Shown piece by piece: positions 30,997 to 40,282 of a stretch of 64,000 nt of DNA. Source of the DNA: Orbaceae bacterium BiB (GTDB lineage: Bacteria; Pseudomonadota; Gammaproteobacteria; Enterobacterales; Orbaceae); the NCBI GenBank assembly GCA_036251205.1, contig CP133958.1:1736001-1800000 (forward strand), given 5' to 3'. A program made the position numbers and the translations under genes. Position 1 is the stretch's first letter. Each line of letters begins with the position of its first letter. The notes beneath the pieces were generated by a model. The model did no database searches. It saw nothing but the letters and a program-made list of their open reading frames with translations, and was not told the origin of the DNA.

Positions 30997-31252
30997 AATA
31001 CATACTTCAAATAAGAACTAAATGCTCTTTAGATATAAATCTATGTTAATAAAGACACAACAAATTTAACAAATTCTTGATTAATGATTTTCAAAATAGC
31101 CCTATCGTAAAGAAATATTAATGCTTCAAATTCGATAGAATAAATAAACATAAACTTATTTTTTGAATAATGGCATATCGTAGAAGAGATAGACAAAAGA
31201 AAAGCGCTTATTCCTTTTGTCTTAATAAGGGTAAAATTGAATATGAAGTAAA

Positions 31253-32746
31253 TTACTCAGTTACACCATTTTTAAAAATAGCTAATTCCCTAAAATCATT
31301 ATTTTCATTACAACTAGTTTGACCATTTGCAATATTAACAATGAGATCTATAAATTGTTTTAATAATTCAAGCATCGGAGTCCCTTCAACTAATTGACCA
31401 GCATTAAAATCAATCCAAGTTTGCTTTTTCTCTGCCAATGCGGTATTGGTTGCAATTTTTACTGTTGGCACAAATCCGCCATATGGCGTCCCCCTTCCCG
31501 TAGAAAAGAGAACCATATGACAACCAGCAGCAATTAGTGCACTAGTCGCCACCGCATCATTACCTGGTGCTGAAAGTAGATTTAATCCAGCACAAGTTAA
31601 ACGTTCTCCATATTCTAATACATCAACAACTTGGCTATTACCCGCTTTTTGAGTACATCCTAAAGATTTATCTTCCAGTGTCGTAATTCCGCCCGCTTTA
31701 TTACCAGGAGAAGGATTCTCATAGATCGGTTGATTATGTTCCATAAAATAACGTTTAAAGTTATTAACCATATTAACTGTTTTTTCAAAAGTTGGTTGAT
31801 TAATACAGTGTGACATTAAGATTGTTTCAGCACCAAACATTTCAGGTACTTCAGTTAAAACACTTGTTCCACCATGAGCGATAACATAATCAGAAAATTT
31901 TCCTAATAGTGGGTTAGCAGTAATTCCTGATAAACCATCAGAGCCACCACACTCTAAACCAAATTTTAGTTCGCTTAGCTTACCGGTTACTCGTTTATCA
32001 TTCCTCATTTTTTGGTAAAGTTGATTAAGATGAGCGAGACCCGTAGCTATTTCATCTCGTTCTTCTTGTAAAATCATAAAGCTAACGCGTTCAGAATTAT
32101 AATCGCCTAATGTTTCGCGAAAAGCTGCTAACTGATTATTTTCACAACCGAGGCCAACAATAAGGACGCCACCTGCATTAGGATGCTTTACCATGTCTTG
32201 TAAAATAGTTCGTGTATTTTGGTGATCCTTACCTAATTGAGAACAACCATAAGGATGAGCAAGTACATATACATTCTCGAACTGTTCACCTTGTGCGGCT
32301 AGCTGTGCAATAAATTTTTTACTTATTTGTTGAGCAATACCATTAACACAACCAACCGTTGGTATAATCCAGAGTTCATTTCGAATCCCCACTTCACCAT
32401 TTTCCCGACGATAAATTTTAATTTCTCGATCAGAGAACTCACTCGCTATCGCTATCTTGGTCGGTTGATATTGGTATTCTTGTAACTCGCCAAGATTGGT
32501 TTTTACATTATGAGTATGGACATGTTCTCCTACTTGTATGATGGTAGTAGCATGGCCAATCGGGAAACCATATTTAATCACATTCTCATTTAGACTAATC
32601 GTTTTAATGGCAACTTTATGCCCAGAAGGAATATCTTGCAAAACGGTTATCAGCTTATTATTGATAGATAAACTATCACCTTTATTTAAATTTTCCAATG
32701 CAATAATAACATTATCGTTATCATTGATTTTAATAATATTTTTCAT
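31253..32746 (-). CDS. uxaA: Altronate dehydratase UxaA
   Basis: A 497-residue enzyme converting D-altronate to 2-keto-3-deoxygluconate. The N-terminal SAF domain (about 1-95; NLNKGDSLSI, GEHVHTHN) precedes the dehydratase domain with GVRNELWIIPTVGCVNG, GCSQLG.DH.NT, FGLECGGSDGLSGITANP, GNKAGGITTLEDKSLGCTQKAG and FSTGRGTPYGG, all as in E. coli UxaA (495). Cys residues in these motifs bind the catalytic iron. The ATG at 32746 (MKNIIKI) aligns with the family start; 19 extra upstream codons are rejected. It is last in the sugar-acid cluster, 155 bp after the dehydrogenase gene, with an intercistronic hairpin. Confidence 0.96.
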   Translation of the reverse strand: MKNIIKINDNDNVIIALENLNKGDSLSINNKLITVLQDIPSGHKVAIKTISLNENVIKYGFPIGHATTIIQVGEHVHTHNVKTNLGELQEYQYQPTKIAIASEFSDREIKIYRRENGEVGIRNELWIIPTVGCVNGIAQQISKKFIAQLAAQGEQFENVYVLAHPYGCSQLGKDHQNTRTILQDMVKHPNAGGVLIVGLGCENNQLAAFRETLGDYNSERVSFMILQEERDEIATGLAHLNQLYQKMRNDKRVTGKLSELKFGLECGGSDGLSGITANPLLGKFSDYVIAHGGTSVLTEVPEMFGAETILMSHCINQPTFEKTVNMVNNFKRYFMEHNQPIYENPSPGNKAGGITTLEDKSLGCTQKAGNSQVVDVLEYGERLTCAGLNLLSAPGNDAVATSALIAAGCHMVLFSTGRGTPYGGFVPTVKIATNTALAEKKQTWIDFNAGQLVEGTPMLELLKQFIDLIVNIANGQTSCNENNDFRELAIFKNGVTE

Positions 32747-32838
32747 ACTGTTAGTCTCAACACTCACTAAAATATTCAATACTGGCTCACAACCAAATTT
32801 CATTAAGACTGAAAATTATCGATTGCATCATATATCTT

Positions 32839-32874
32839 ATTTCAGGTGGAATTTATCAGTAATCCACCTGAAAT
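32839..32874 (-). other. Intercistronic hairpin between lgoD-like gene and uxaA
   Basis: A perfect 12-bp stem, ATTTCAGGTGGA with TCCACCTGAAAT, around a 12-nt loop. There is no T run after it on the minus strand. It more likely affects mRNA stability or partial termination than full termination. Confidence 0.55.
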
Positions 32875-32901
32875 TTACCACTAAACTAAATAAAAAAACG
32901 A

Positions 32902-33927
32902 TTAACCAATTTTAATGACAGATTTCAATCGACTAATTGGATCATCCGCCATATCTTTAAAAGCCTTTTGAGCATCTTCAAGTTCATATACATCAGTGAT
33001 AATACTTTTAACGTTGCATTTACCTGATTTCACTAAATCAATCAATTCAATAAAATCCTTTTTCAAAGCATTACGAGAACCCGATACATCTAACTCTTTA
33101 GTTTGAATCTGAGTAAAGGCAAAATCCAGCTTTTGCTTACTAACGCCAACTAAACCAATTCGCCCTCTAAATGCCGCAGCATCAATACAATTTTGGAATG
33201 TTTGTGGCAAACCAACACATTCAATACAAACATCAAAACCGTCCCCATTAGTAATCTCTTTAACTCTGGTAGCAAAATCCTCTTTATCAGTACGAATCAC
33301 GCCAGTGGCACCAATCTCGAGGGCTTTATCTAAACGGTTTTGCATCATATCACTAACATAAACCTCAGCACCTTTTAGTTTTGCTGCCATTACAGCAAAT
33401 AAACCAATTGGACCTGCACCAACAACTAATACTTTATCCCCTTCTTTAACTGCTGTTCGCTGAACAGAATGGTAACTGATACAGAAAGGTTCAATCATAG
33501 CAAGCGTTAAAGCATCTAACCCCTTACCATCATAAATACGTTCAATAGGCATACTATAATATTGACGGAAAATGCCATCTCGCTGAGCACCTAAGGTTTG
33601 ATTACTCGTACAGCAGTTCACAAATCCTCTTCGGCAGGAATAGCATGTTCCACAATTAAAATAAGGATTCGCGGTAACAATCATACCTTTTTTAATGCCA
33701 AACGTGTTTTCTCCAACTTCGACAACTTCAGCTGAAAATTCATGTCCAGGAATCCGAGGATAGCTCGCATATAAAAAGGTGCCTTTATAAGTTCCCATAT
33801 CGGAACCACAAATACCACCATAAAGAACCTTCAAAATAGCCTCGCCTTTTTGCAAAACAGGCTTTTCCATATCTCTAATTTCAACTTTTCCTGGCTCTGG
33901 AATAACAATATATTTCATACTAGACAT
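32902..33927 (-). CDS. lgoD: Zinc-dependent alcohol dehydrogenase, probable L-galactonate 5-dehydrogenase (LgoD-like)
   Basis: A 341-residue medium-chain dehydrogenase. GroES-like domain with catalytic zinc residues (GGICGSD, PGHE) and the structural zinc lobe NCGTCYSCRRGFVNCC; Rossmann motif VVGAGPIGLFAV. Length and pattern resemble E. coli LgoD/YjjN (340), which oxidises L-galactonate to D-tagaturonate. The neighbours fit: an LgoR-type regulator, an MFS permease, and uxaB/uxaA, which carry tagaturonate onward. AAGGAG lies 6 bp before the ATG. The substrate is inferred from context; other polyol or sugar-acid substrates are possible. Confidence 0.75.
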   Translation of the reverse strand: MSSMKYIVIPEPGKVEIRDMEKPVLQKGEAILKVLYGGICGSDMGTYKGTFLYASYPRIPGHEFSAEVVEVGENTFGIKKGMIVTANPYFNCGTCYSCRRGFVNCCTSNQTLGAQRDGIFRQYYSMPIERIYDGKGLDALTLAMIEPFCISYHSVQRTAVKEGDKVLVVGAGPIGLFAVMAAKLKGAEVYVSDMMQNRLDKALEIGATGVIRTDKEDFATRVKEITNGDGFDVCIECVGLPQTFQNCIDAAAFRGRIGLVGVSKQKLDFAFTQIQTKELDVSGSRNALKKDFIELIDLVKSGKCNVKSIITDVYELEDAQKAFKDMADDPISRLKSVIKIG

Positions 33928-33945
33928 GTGTTTGCTCCTTGATAA

Positions 33946-35385
33946 TTAATTCTGTGGGATAATAGCTTTAATATCATTTGATAAAATTGCTGTCAGATTT
34001 GCTGTCACTAAGTCGGTAAGACCTGGAATATTATTTAAATCTTGTTCCCAGTGATCTGACATACCTAATACGTTAGAAACTAATTTTTTTACATTACTCT
34101 GATATAACGGATGCCATTCATTAAAACGATCTAATAATGGTTTATCATCAGTGAGTGGAATAACTTGTCCTTGATATTCACCACGATAAAACGCAATCAA
34201 AGCAGCTAATGAGAATGAAATATATTTTGGTGGTTGATTAAATTTTTGGCTATAAGTCAGCAATTGCGGTAATAAACGCGTTTTAAATTTAGTTAATGAA
34301 TTAAGCGATATAGCAATAAGCTCATGTTTAATAAACGGATTTCTAAATCGATTCAATACATCATGTGCAAATTGATTAAGTTCATCTTTATCCAAAGATA
34401 ATGTAGGAATCACTTCTTTATTTAAAAGATTTTTAATAAAACATTCGATTTGATTATCAGACATTGCTTGCCCAACAGTACGAATACCAGCAAGATATGC
34501 GACAGGAACCATTGCCGTATGGGCTCCGTTAAGTATGCCAACTTTACGTTCTTTATAAGGTTTAATATCATCCACAACTAAAATATTTAGATCTACTTGT
34601 TCAAGTTTCAATTTATCCTTAATCCAACTCGGACCCTGAATAACAAAGAGATAAAAATATTCTGCCGTATCCAAAAACTTATCTTTGTAACCGAGCTCTT
34701 GCTCTAACTTATCTACTTCGTCTTTTGGATAACCAGTAACAATACGGTCAACTAATGTTGAACAAAAAGTATTTGCTTCATTAAGCCAGTTGATAAAATC
34801 TGTACTTAAATTCCACAACTTCGCATAATCAATAACATACTCTTTTAATTTCTCACCGTTATAATCAATTAATTCACAAGGAATAATAATTAATCCTTTC
34901 TCTTTTTGACCATTAAAATATTTAAAGCGATGATGTAAGAATATTGTCAATTTTGCAGGAAATGTTGCTGGTGGTGTATCTGATAGCTGATCTTTATTAT
35001 TAAATGCAATCCCAGCTTCGGTGGTATTTGAAAATACAAACTCTAATTCAGGATTTTCAGCACATTTCAAATATTGTGCAAACTCTTCATATACTGACAA
35101 TTCACGATTAACAGAATAGATAATACGAGGAACGGCAACAGCGTCTCCCTGTTCATTAATACCTCTAATGACTGTCGTATATAATCCATCTTGCTCATCG
35201 AGTTTTGGCTGGTGACTATCAATCGGACGAACAATGGTGATACCACTATTGAAATCTGTTTTTTCATTAAGATTATCAATAATCCAATCAATAAAAGCTC
35301 TTAAAAAATTGCCTTCACCGAATTGAATCACTTTTTCAGGATAAACAGGACCTGAGAAATTTTGGCGATTAAGTTGTTTAGTCAT
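33946..35385 (-). CDS. uxaB: Tagaturonate reductase (altronate oxidoreductase) UxaB
   Basis: A 479-residue member of the long-chain mannitol dehydrogenase family, close in length to E. coli UxaB (483). It reduces D-tagaturonate to D-altronate with NADH. N-terminal Rossmann part with VIQFGEGNFLRAFIDW; GITIVRPID; the catalytic-domain signature KVGILNGAHTAMVPVAYL with the conserved Asn/His. It is 18 bp upstream of the lgoD-like gene on the same strand, so they form an operon. Confidence 0.95.
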   Translation of the reverse strand: MTKQLNRQNFSGPVYPEKVIQFGEGNFLRAFIDWIIDNLNEKTDFNSGITIVRPIDSHQPKLDEQDGLYTTVIRGINEQGDAVAVPRIIYSVNRELSVYEEFAQYLKCAENPELEFVFSNTTEAGIAFNNKDQLSDTPPATFPAKLTIFLHHRFKYFNGQKEKGLIIIPCELIDYNGEKLKEYVIDYAKLWNLSTDFINWLNEANTFCSTLVDRIVTGYPKDEVDKLEQELGYKDKFLDTAEYFYLFVIQGPSWIKDKLKLEQVDLNILVVDDIKPYKERKVGILNGAHTAMVPVAYLAGIRTVGQAMSDNQIECFIKNLLNKEVIPTLSLDKDELNQFAHDVLNRFRNPFIKHELIAISLNSLTKFKTRLLPQLLTYSQKFNQPPKYISFSLAALIAFYRGEYQGQVIPLTDDKPLLDRFNEWHPLYQSNVKKLVSNVLGMSDHWEQDLNNIPGLTDLVTANLTAILSNDIKAIIPQN

Positions 35386-35505
35386 AATACAGGGCTCTCT
35401 TCTCTTTACATAGTGTACGGTTAGTAAAGAGCACTATATCTTAGCTAATCAGAGTCACTTAAATTTGTTGTGTATTTCGTGCCTGACATTTCACTTTTTT
35501 GTTTT

Positions 35506-36423
35506 TTATCTGTTTTTTATTTTTAGAGAACGATCAATCGATTCACGCATCGACATTTTAGCGGTATTAAGATGCTTACATAATGCTGCTATCGCTTTCG
35601 TTTCATCTTTTTGTAACATTGCACTTAATACTGCAATATGCTCGCTCACAGCAACACTATTGCGTTGTTTCAAGTCACTATTATCCCACTGATAATGAAA
35701 ATGAAAGATTACAGAAATTAAATCAAAAGATTGTACAAAAAATGGATTATTATTAGATGACAGAATTAATTGATGGAAATCGCGATCAAGTGTTGCAAAT
35801 AAAGTATAATCATTATTAATATTTTGTTGTAAGTTTTTATGCCGCTGCAATAACTCCTTAGCTTTAGTCCAATTAATATGATCATTTTTTTGTGCCATAA
35901 ATGAGCGCAAAGCAAATATTTCTAAAATACTACGAAACTCATAAAGTTTCTCTGCATAGTCTTTATCTACTATAATCAGTGCCCATTTTCCCTTTTCGTA
36001 ATTATTAATTAAACCATAATGCAAAAACCGCAGTAAAAATTCCCGAACAACAATCGGATTAACTTTGGCATCTTTAGATAATTGAATTTCATCAAAACGA
36101 TCACCTGGTAACAGTTTATGACTATTGATCAAGTGATAAAAATAGTTCTCAAAATGCTGATCCTGTACTTCTCGTTCTTCAAAAATACCATTCATTTTGT
36201 CTTGTTCTGTTGGCTTACGTTGTAGGTAATATTGCTCATCTACCTGATTTAAAACACCTGTATCCGATAAGTGTACTAAGACCGCTCGCATTGTAGTTCG
36301 ACTGACATTAAACATATCAGCAAGAGTAATGAGTGGTGGTAAGGGAAAAGTGAGAATATTTTTTAATACACAATCAATAAATTGGTTAATTGTTCTTTGT
36401 CGTAAAGTTGGATTTCTGCTCAT
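35506..36423 (-). CDS. lgoR: GntR-family regulator, LgoR-like
   Basis: A 305-residue regulator with two GntR-type winged-helix segments: residues 8-65 (LADMFNVSRTTMRAVLVHLSDTGVL) and about 85-150 (DRFDEIQLSKDAKVNPIVVREFLLRF). A FadR/FCD-type ligand domain follows. The C-terminal part (SVIFHFHYQWDNSDLKQRN, AVSEHIAVLSA) is nearly the same as in E. coli LgoR/YjjM, required for L-galactonate growth. It lies between the MFS gene and uxaB in the same orientation. It likely controls these genes in response to L-galactonate. Confidence 0.85.
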   Translation of the reverse strand: MSRNPTLRQRTINQFIDCVLKNILTFPLPPLITLADMFNVSRTTMRAVLVHLSDTGVLNQVDEQYYLQRKPTEQDKMNGIFEEREVQDQHFENYFYHLINSHKLLPGDRFDEIQLSKDAKVNPIVVREFLLRFLHYGLINNYEKGKWALIIVDKDYAEKLYEFRSILEIFALRSFMAQKNDHINWTKAKELLQRHKNLQQNINNDYTLFATLDRDFHQLILSSNNNPFFVQSFDLISVIFHFHYQWDNSDLKQRNSVAVSEHIAVLSAMLQKDETKAIAALCKHLNTAKMSMRESIDRSLKIKNR

Positions 36424-36503
36424 ATATTAGTTTCCAATATAGAATCGTCGTTGGAGACTTTAGATTTAGGTTTTAGGTAGATTACCAAACTTTTAATTAT
36501 CAT

Positions 36504-36533
36504 AAACAAATACGGTAATTACCGTATTTGTTT
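36504..36533. repeat. 30-bp perfect palindrome between the MFS gene and lgoR
   Basis: AAACAAATACGGTAA is followed immediately by its exact complement. It lies 10 bp downstream of the MFS stop and 80 bp upstream of the lgoR start. With A-rich and T-rich arms it could act as a terminator for the MFS gene, or as an operator for the GntR-type regulator beside it. Confidence 0.7.
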
Positions 36534-36543
36534 ACTAAGAACA

Positions 36544-37818
36544 TTAAGCTTGTTTCGCTTCAATTGGTTTAATATCTTTTAACATAAACATATAAACTAA
36601 TGCACCAATTGCGCAAGCACTACCTGATACAATAAGTGCATACATAAATGAACCAGTTGCACCAATAATATATCCAGTTACAATTGGACCCAAAAATCCA
36701 CCGCAGTTTGATACAGTATTTTGAATACCACCAAGGACAGATGTCATATTTCGTGGAGCGATATCGGCAGGTAAACACCAAATTGCAGATCCTGCAAAAG
36801 CTAAACCGACATAAGATACACAAAGTAACAACATCATAATTGACATAGAATCAACCAACCCAGCAAAAGCGATACTTGTTGCAACTAGCATGCCTCCAAC
36901 TAGATTAATTTTTCGTGCAATATTAAGATTATTTGTTTTGATAAAAACAAAATCTAATAACCAGCCGCCAATCCATTGACCTAAAACACCGCATAATGGA
37001 GGGAGCATAGCAAAAAAGCCCATTTCAGTAAAACTTAAACCGCGTTCATTTATTAAATATGTTGGGAACCAGGTAATAAAGAAATATACCGCGTAGTTAA
37101 GCATGAAAAAACCAATACACATTGCAAGAACATTTCTGTATTTCAATAACTCATACCACTTCATTGGTTGAATTGTATCAATACCTTCTTTTTTTACTTG
37201 TCCATCACGGATATATTTAAGCTCGGCTTGACTAATATTAGGATGTTTCTCTGGATCTTGATAAACAAGCAGCCACCATACAACCCAAATAAAACCTAAT
37301 CCACCACAAATAAAAAATGCAGCATGCCATCCCCATTGCGCAATAATCCACACGACTAATGGCATAGCGAAGGCGGTACCAAATCGAGATCCACTATCAA
37401 ATAGAGCTGTAACTCGTCCTCTTTCTCTATCTGGGAACCATTTTGCCGCTACACCACCATTACATGGATAAGCTGCTGCTTCACCTACTCCCATAAAAAC
37501 ACGTGCAAAAATAAATCCAGCAGGTGATGTTGCTAATGCTGTCGCAGCTGTAGCCAAAGACCACCAAGCTACCGAGCCTGCTAAGGTTTTGCGTTGTCCA
37601 AATCGATCAGCTAAAAATCCCGCTGGAATCTGACAACAAGCATAGCTTAAGAAAAATGCAGACATGATCCAGCCCATTGCTTGTGGTGAAATATTGAGAT
37701 CGGATGCAATCATTGGTGCAGCTGCAGACATAACTGTCCGATCTAAATAATTGATCACAATAGCAAATAGCATTAATGCTGCGATATGAAAACGAATATG
37801 ACTTTTTTGCTTCGGCAT
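36544..37818 (-). CDS. MFS sugar-acid permease (anion:cation symporter family; LgoT/ExuT/GudP-like)
   Basis: About 424 residues with twelve predicted helices. N-terminal NYLDRTVMSAAAPMIASDL and the loop 2-3 motif GFLADRFGQRKT are hallmarks of the ACS family that takes up hexuronates, galactonate and glucarate. RVFMGVGEAAAYPCNGG and DIAPRNMTSVLGGIQNTVSNCGG also match. The ATG at 37818 (MPKQKSH) has GAGG 5 bp upstream; an upstream ATG at 37911 would add an unrelated tail. From its cluster, the substrate is probably L-galactonate or a related hexonate/hexuronate. Confidence 0.88.
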   Translation of the reverse strand: MPKQKSHIRFHIAALMLFAIVINYLDRTVMSAAAPMIASDLNISPQAMGWIMSAFFLSYACCQIPAGFLADRFGQRKTLAGSVAWWSLATAATALATSPAGFIFARVFMGVGEAAAYPCNGGVAAKWFPDRERGRVTALFDSGSRFGTAFAMPLVVWIIAQWGWHAAFFICGGLGFIWVVWWLLVYQDPEKHPNISQAELKYIRDGQVKKEGIDTIQPMKWYELLKYRNVLAMCIGFFMLNYAVYFFITWFPTYLINERGLSFTEMGFFAMLPPLCGVLGQWIGGWLLDFVFIKTNNLNIARKINLVGGMLVATSIAFAGLVDSMSIMMLLLCVSYVGLAFAGSAIWCLPADIAPRNMTSVLGGIQNTVSNCGGFLGPIVTGYIIGATGSFMYALIVSGSACAIGALVYMFMLKDIKPIEAKQA

Positions 37819-38065
37819 AACAACCTCATCTAATAAAATTATTATAAAACAAATAATTGAAACATTATGGTAATAATGCTTTACGCATTCTAATGGATGA
37901 GGAGAGAGCAACTAGAAATAGTTATGTTGATTGTGCAATGCTTAATACTTTTCTGTTTTTAATGTGTTTTTAATTATCTTAATGTGATAACAAAATATTA
38001 TAAATGACAGCATAAAAACAAAATTAATCTAGTTCTCGACAAATCTCTTAAAAAAAGTTATATTT

Positions 38066-38097
38066 AGATATCTAGACGTCTAAACGTTTAAATGGAT
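38066..38097. promoter_or_regulatory. MetJ operator upstream of metA
   Basis: Four contiguous 8-bp met boxes: AGATATCT, AGACGTCT (perfect consensus), AAACGTTT and the weak AAATGGAT, 34 bp before the metA ATG. Repeated boxes allow cooperative MetJ binding. Confidence 0.88.
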
Positions 38098-38130
38098 AGA
38101 TAATTACAGTATCAGATAAGGAGTTAACTT

Positions 38131-39063
38131 ATGCCTATTTGTATTCCCGATACATTACCGGCAGTTGATGTATTGCGTAATGAAAATGTATTTGTGATGG
38201 CGGCTAGCCGTGCTAAAACTCAAGAAATCCGCCCATTAAAAGTACTATTTTTAAATCTAATGCCTAAAAAAATAGAGACCGAAAATCAATTCTTACGTCT
38301 GTTATCTAATTCCGCATTACAGGTTGATATTCAGTTATTGCGCATAGATCAAAGAGAGTCAAAAAATACACCAGTTGAACATTTAGATAGTTTTTATTGT
38401 GATTTTGATGACATTAAAAATCAAAATTTTGATGGATTAATTATTACTGGAGCACCATTAGGTAAGGTGCAATTTGATGATGTCGTATATTGGCCGCAAC
38501 TGGTTAATATTATTGATTGGGCGAAAGAGCATGTTACATCAACATTATTTGTTTGCTGGGCAGTCCAAGCTGCATTAAATATTTTATATGGCTTACCAAA
38601 ATTAACGAGAGAAAAAAAATTATCTGGTGTTTACTCTCACAATATTACAGACCCTAAAGCTATCTTAACTCGTGGGTTTGATGACACATTTTTAGCCCCT
38701 CATTCGCGCTATGCTCATTTTCCATGTAATATCATCCGAGAAAAAACAGACCTAATTATTCTGGCTGAATCAGAAATAACGGGGGCTTATTTAATGGCAA
38801 CTCAAGATAAACGAATGGCATTTGTTACAGGTCATCCTGAATATGATTCATTTACCTTAGCTAACGAATATTTCCGTGATATCAGTGCTGGAATAAATCC
38901 AACAATTCCCGAAAACTATTTTCCTGAAAATAACCCAGAAATAGCAGCTAAAGCAACTTGGCGCAGTCATGCCTATTTATTATTTAGTAACTGGTTAAAC
39001 TATTATGTTTACCAATTGACACCTTACGATTTAAATACTCGTAATTTAACTATTGATGATTAA
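38131..39063 (+). CDS. metA: Homoserine O-succinyltransferase MetA
   Basis: A 310-residue enzyme (E. coli 309), the first committed step of methionine synthesis, acylating homoserine from succinyl- or acetyl-CoA. GATase-like fold with the nucleophilic Cys in [11 protein letters not shown] and catalytic His/Glu in [25 protein letters not shown] is the family N-terminal signature. AAGGAG lies 8 bp before the ATG. Preceded by MetJ boxes and followed by a terminator, so monocistronic. Confidence 0.97.
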   Translation: MPICIPDTLPAVDVLRNENVFVMAASRAKTQEIRPLKVLFLNLMPKKIETENQFLRLLSNSALQVDIQLLRIDQRESKNTPVEHLDSFYCDFDDIKNQNFDGLIITGAPLGKVQFDDVVYWPQLVNIIDWAKEHVTSTLFVCWAVQAALNILYGLPKLTREKKLSGVYSHNITDPKAILTRGFDDTFLAPHSRYAHFPCNIIREKTDLIILAESEITGAYLMATQDKRMAFVTGHPEYDSFTLANEYFRDISAGINPTIPENYFPENNPEIAAKATWRSHAYLLFSNWLNYYVYQLTPYDLNTRNLTIDD

Positions 39064-39144
39064 AAATAATTATCGGCAAATAATAAAACTGATCAGAGAT
39101 CTAATAGTAACTCATACGATAAATAGAGTTTAATCTCCATATTA

Positions 39145-39172
39145 TTTTTAAAGGGGTAGCCGCCCCTTTAAA
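39145..39172 (+). terminator. Rho-independent terminator after metA
   Basis: Stem TAAAGGGG / CCCCTTTA around a 6-nt loop, preceded by an ATTTTTA run. Confidence 0.75.
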
Positions 39173-39301
39173 CTTAAATTCATTTAATCATGTAGCCAAA
39201 ATTACAGCCTTTTCGATTCAATACTGTATTTTGCACAACAATATCGTTATAATCACTCACTACAATGTAATAAATCAACCAAGACAGGTAATTGTACTAA
39301 T

Positions 39302-39742
39302 ATGGACTTTATTGTTAACGAAATTATGCCTTTTGTGAAAAATCACCCGTTTTTATCATTAGGGTGGATTATTCTTTTTGTTGTCATTATCTATCTCACA
39401 ATTAAAGCTAAATTGACAAAAGTTAAAATTGTCAGTAATGCTCTAGCGATTCATATGATGAATAAAGAAGAGGCTATTATTGTCGATCTTCGATCTGCTG
39501 ACAATTTTAAGAAAGGGCATATAACAGAAGCCTTAAATATTCTGCCGGTAGATATTAAAAACAGCAGTATCAAATCAATTGAGAAGTATAAACAATCACC
39601 TATTATCTTAGTTGATGATAACGGTTTGTCAGCTAATGCATCTGGAGACCTTCTTTATAAACAAGGATTCGAACAAGTGTTTGTCCTAAAAGATGGTATT
39701 GCAGGTTGGAATGGTGAGAATTTACCATTAGTAAAAAAATAA
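39302..39742 (+). CDS. yibN: Rhodanese-fold membrane protein YibN, lacking the catalytic cysteine
   Basis: A 146-residue inner-membrane protein. An N-terminal TM helix (LSLGWIILFVVIIYLTIKA) is followed by a rhodanese domain (AIIVDLRSADNFKKGHITEALNILP; QVFVLKDGIAGWNGENLPLV) as in E. coli YibN. The active-site loop reads DDNGLSANASG, where E. coli has a Cys. The whole protein contains no Cys, so sulfur transfer by the usual persulfide is impossible. It begins the conserved yibN-secB-gpsA-cysE run; grxC, normally between yibN and secB, is absent (21-bp gap). Confidence 0.92.
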   Translation: MDFIVNEIMPFVKNHPFLSLGWIILFVVIIYLTIKAKLTKVKIVSNALAIHMMNKEEAIIVDLRSADNFKKGHITEALNILPVDIKNSSIKSIEKYKQSPIILVDDNGLSANASGDLLYKQGFEQVFVLKDGIAGWNGENLPLVKK

Positions 39743-39763
39743 AATGAATAAAGGAAAAAAATC

Positions 39764-40264
39764 ATGACCGAACAAAATAATGCTCAAACGCAAGAAAACA
39801 ATTTTGCTATTCAGCGTATTTATATTAAAGATATCTCATTTGAAACACCTAATGTTCCACAAATTTTCCAAAAAGAGTGGAAACCTGAAATTAATATTGA
39901 GCTAAATACATCATCACACCTAATTGTGGAAAATGTATATGAAGTTTCTTTGCGTGTTACATTGACAACGAAATCTAATAATGAAGTTGCTTATATTTGT
40001 GAAGTAACTCAAGCAGGAATTTTCTCTGTACAAGGATTCTCAGGTAACCAGTTACAACATTGTTTAGGTGCTTTTTGCCCAAATATTTTATTCCCATATG
40101 CGCGTGAGACAATTTCTAGTTTAGTAAATAAAGGTACATTCCAACCAATTAATCTAGAGCCAGTTAATTTTGATGGCTTATTTATGAACTATTTACAGCA
40201 ACAACAAAATACAGCTAATAGCCAAGCTGAAAATCCGGCTAACAGTAATGAACAGTTACAATAA
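39764..40264 (+). CDS. secB: Protein-export chaperone SecB
   Basis: A 166-residue homotetrameric chaperone that keeps preproteins unfolded for Sec[18 protein letters not shown], the strand [19 protein letters not shown] and [30 protein letters not shown] are SecB signatures. The C-terminal tail is extended and Gln/Asn/Ala-rich. GGAAAA precedes the ATG; gpsA follows after 18 bp. Confidence 0.96.
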   Translation: MTEQNNAQTQENNFAIQRIYIKDISFETPNVPQIFQKEWKPEINIELNTSSHLIVENVYEVSLRVTLTTKSNNEVAYICEVTQAGIFSVQGFSGNQLQHCLGAFCPNILFPYARETISSLVNKGTFQPINLEPVNFDGLFMNYLQQQQNTANSQAENPANSNEQLQ

Positions 40265-40282
40265 TTTATTTAGTAGGTAAAT

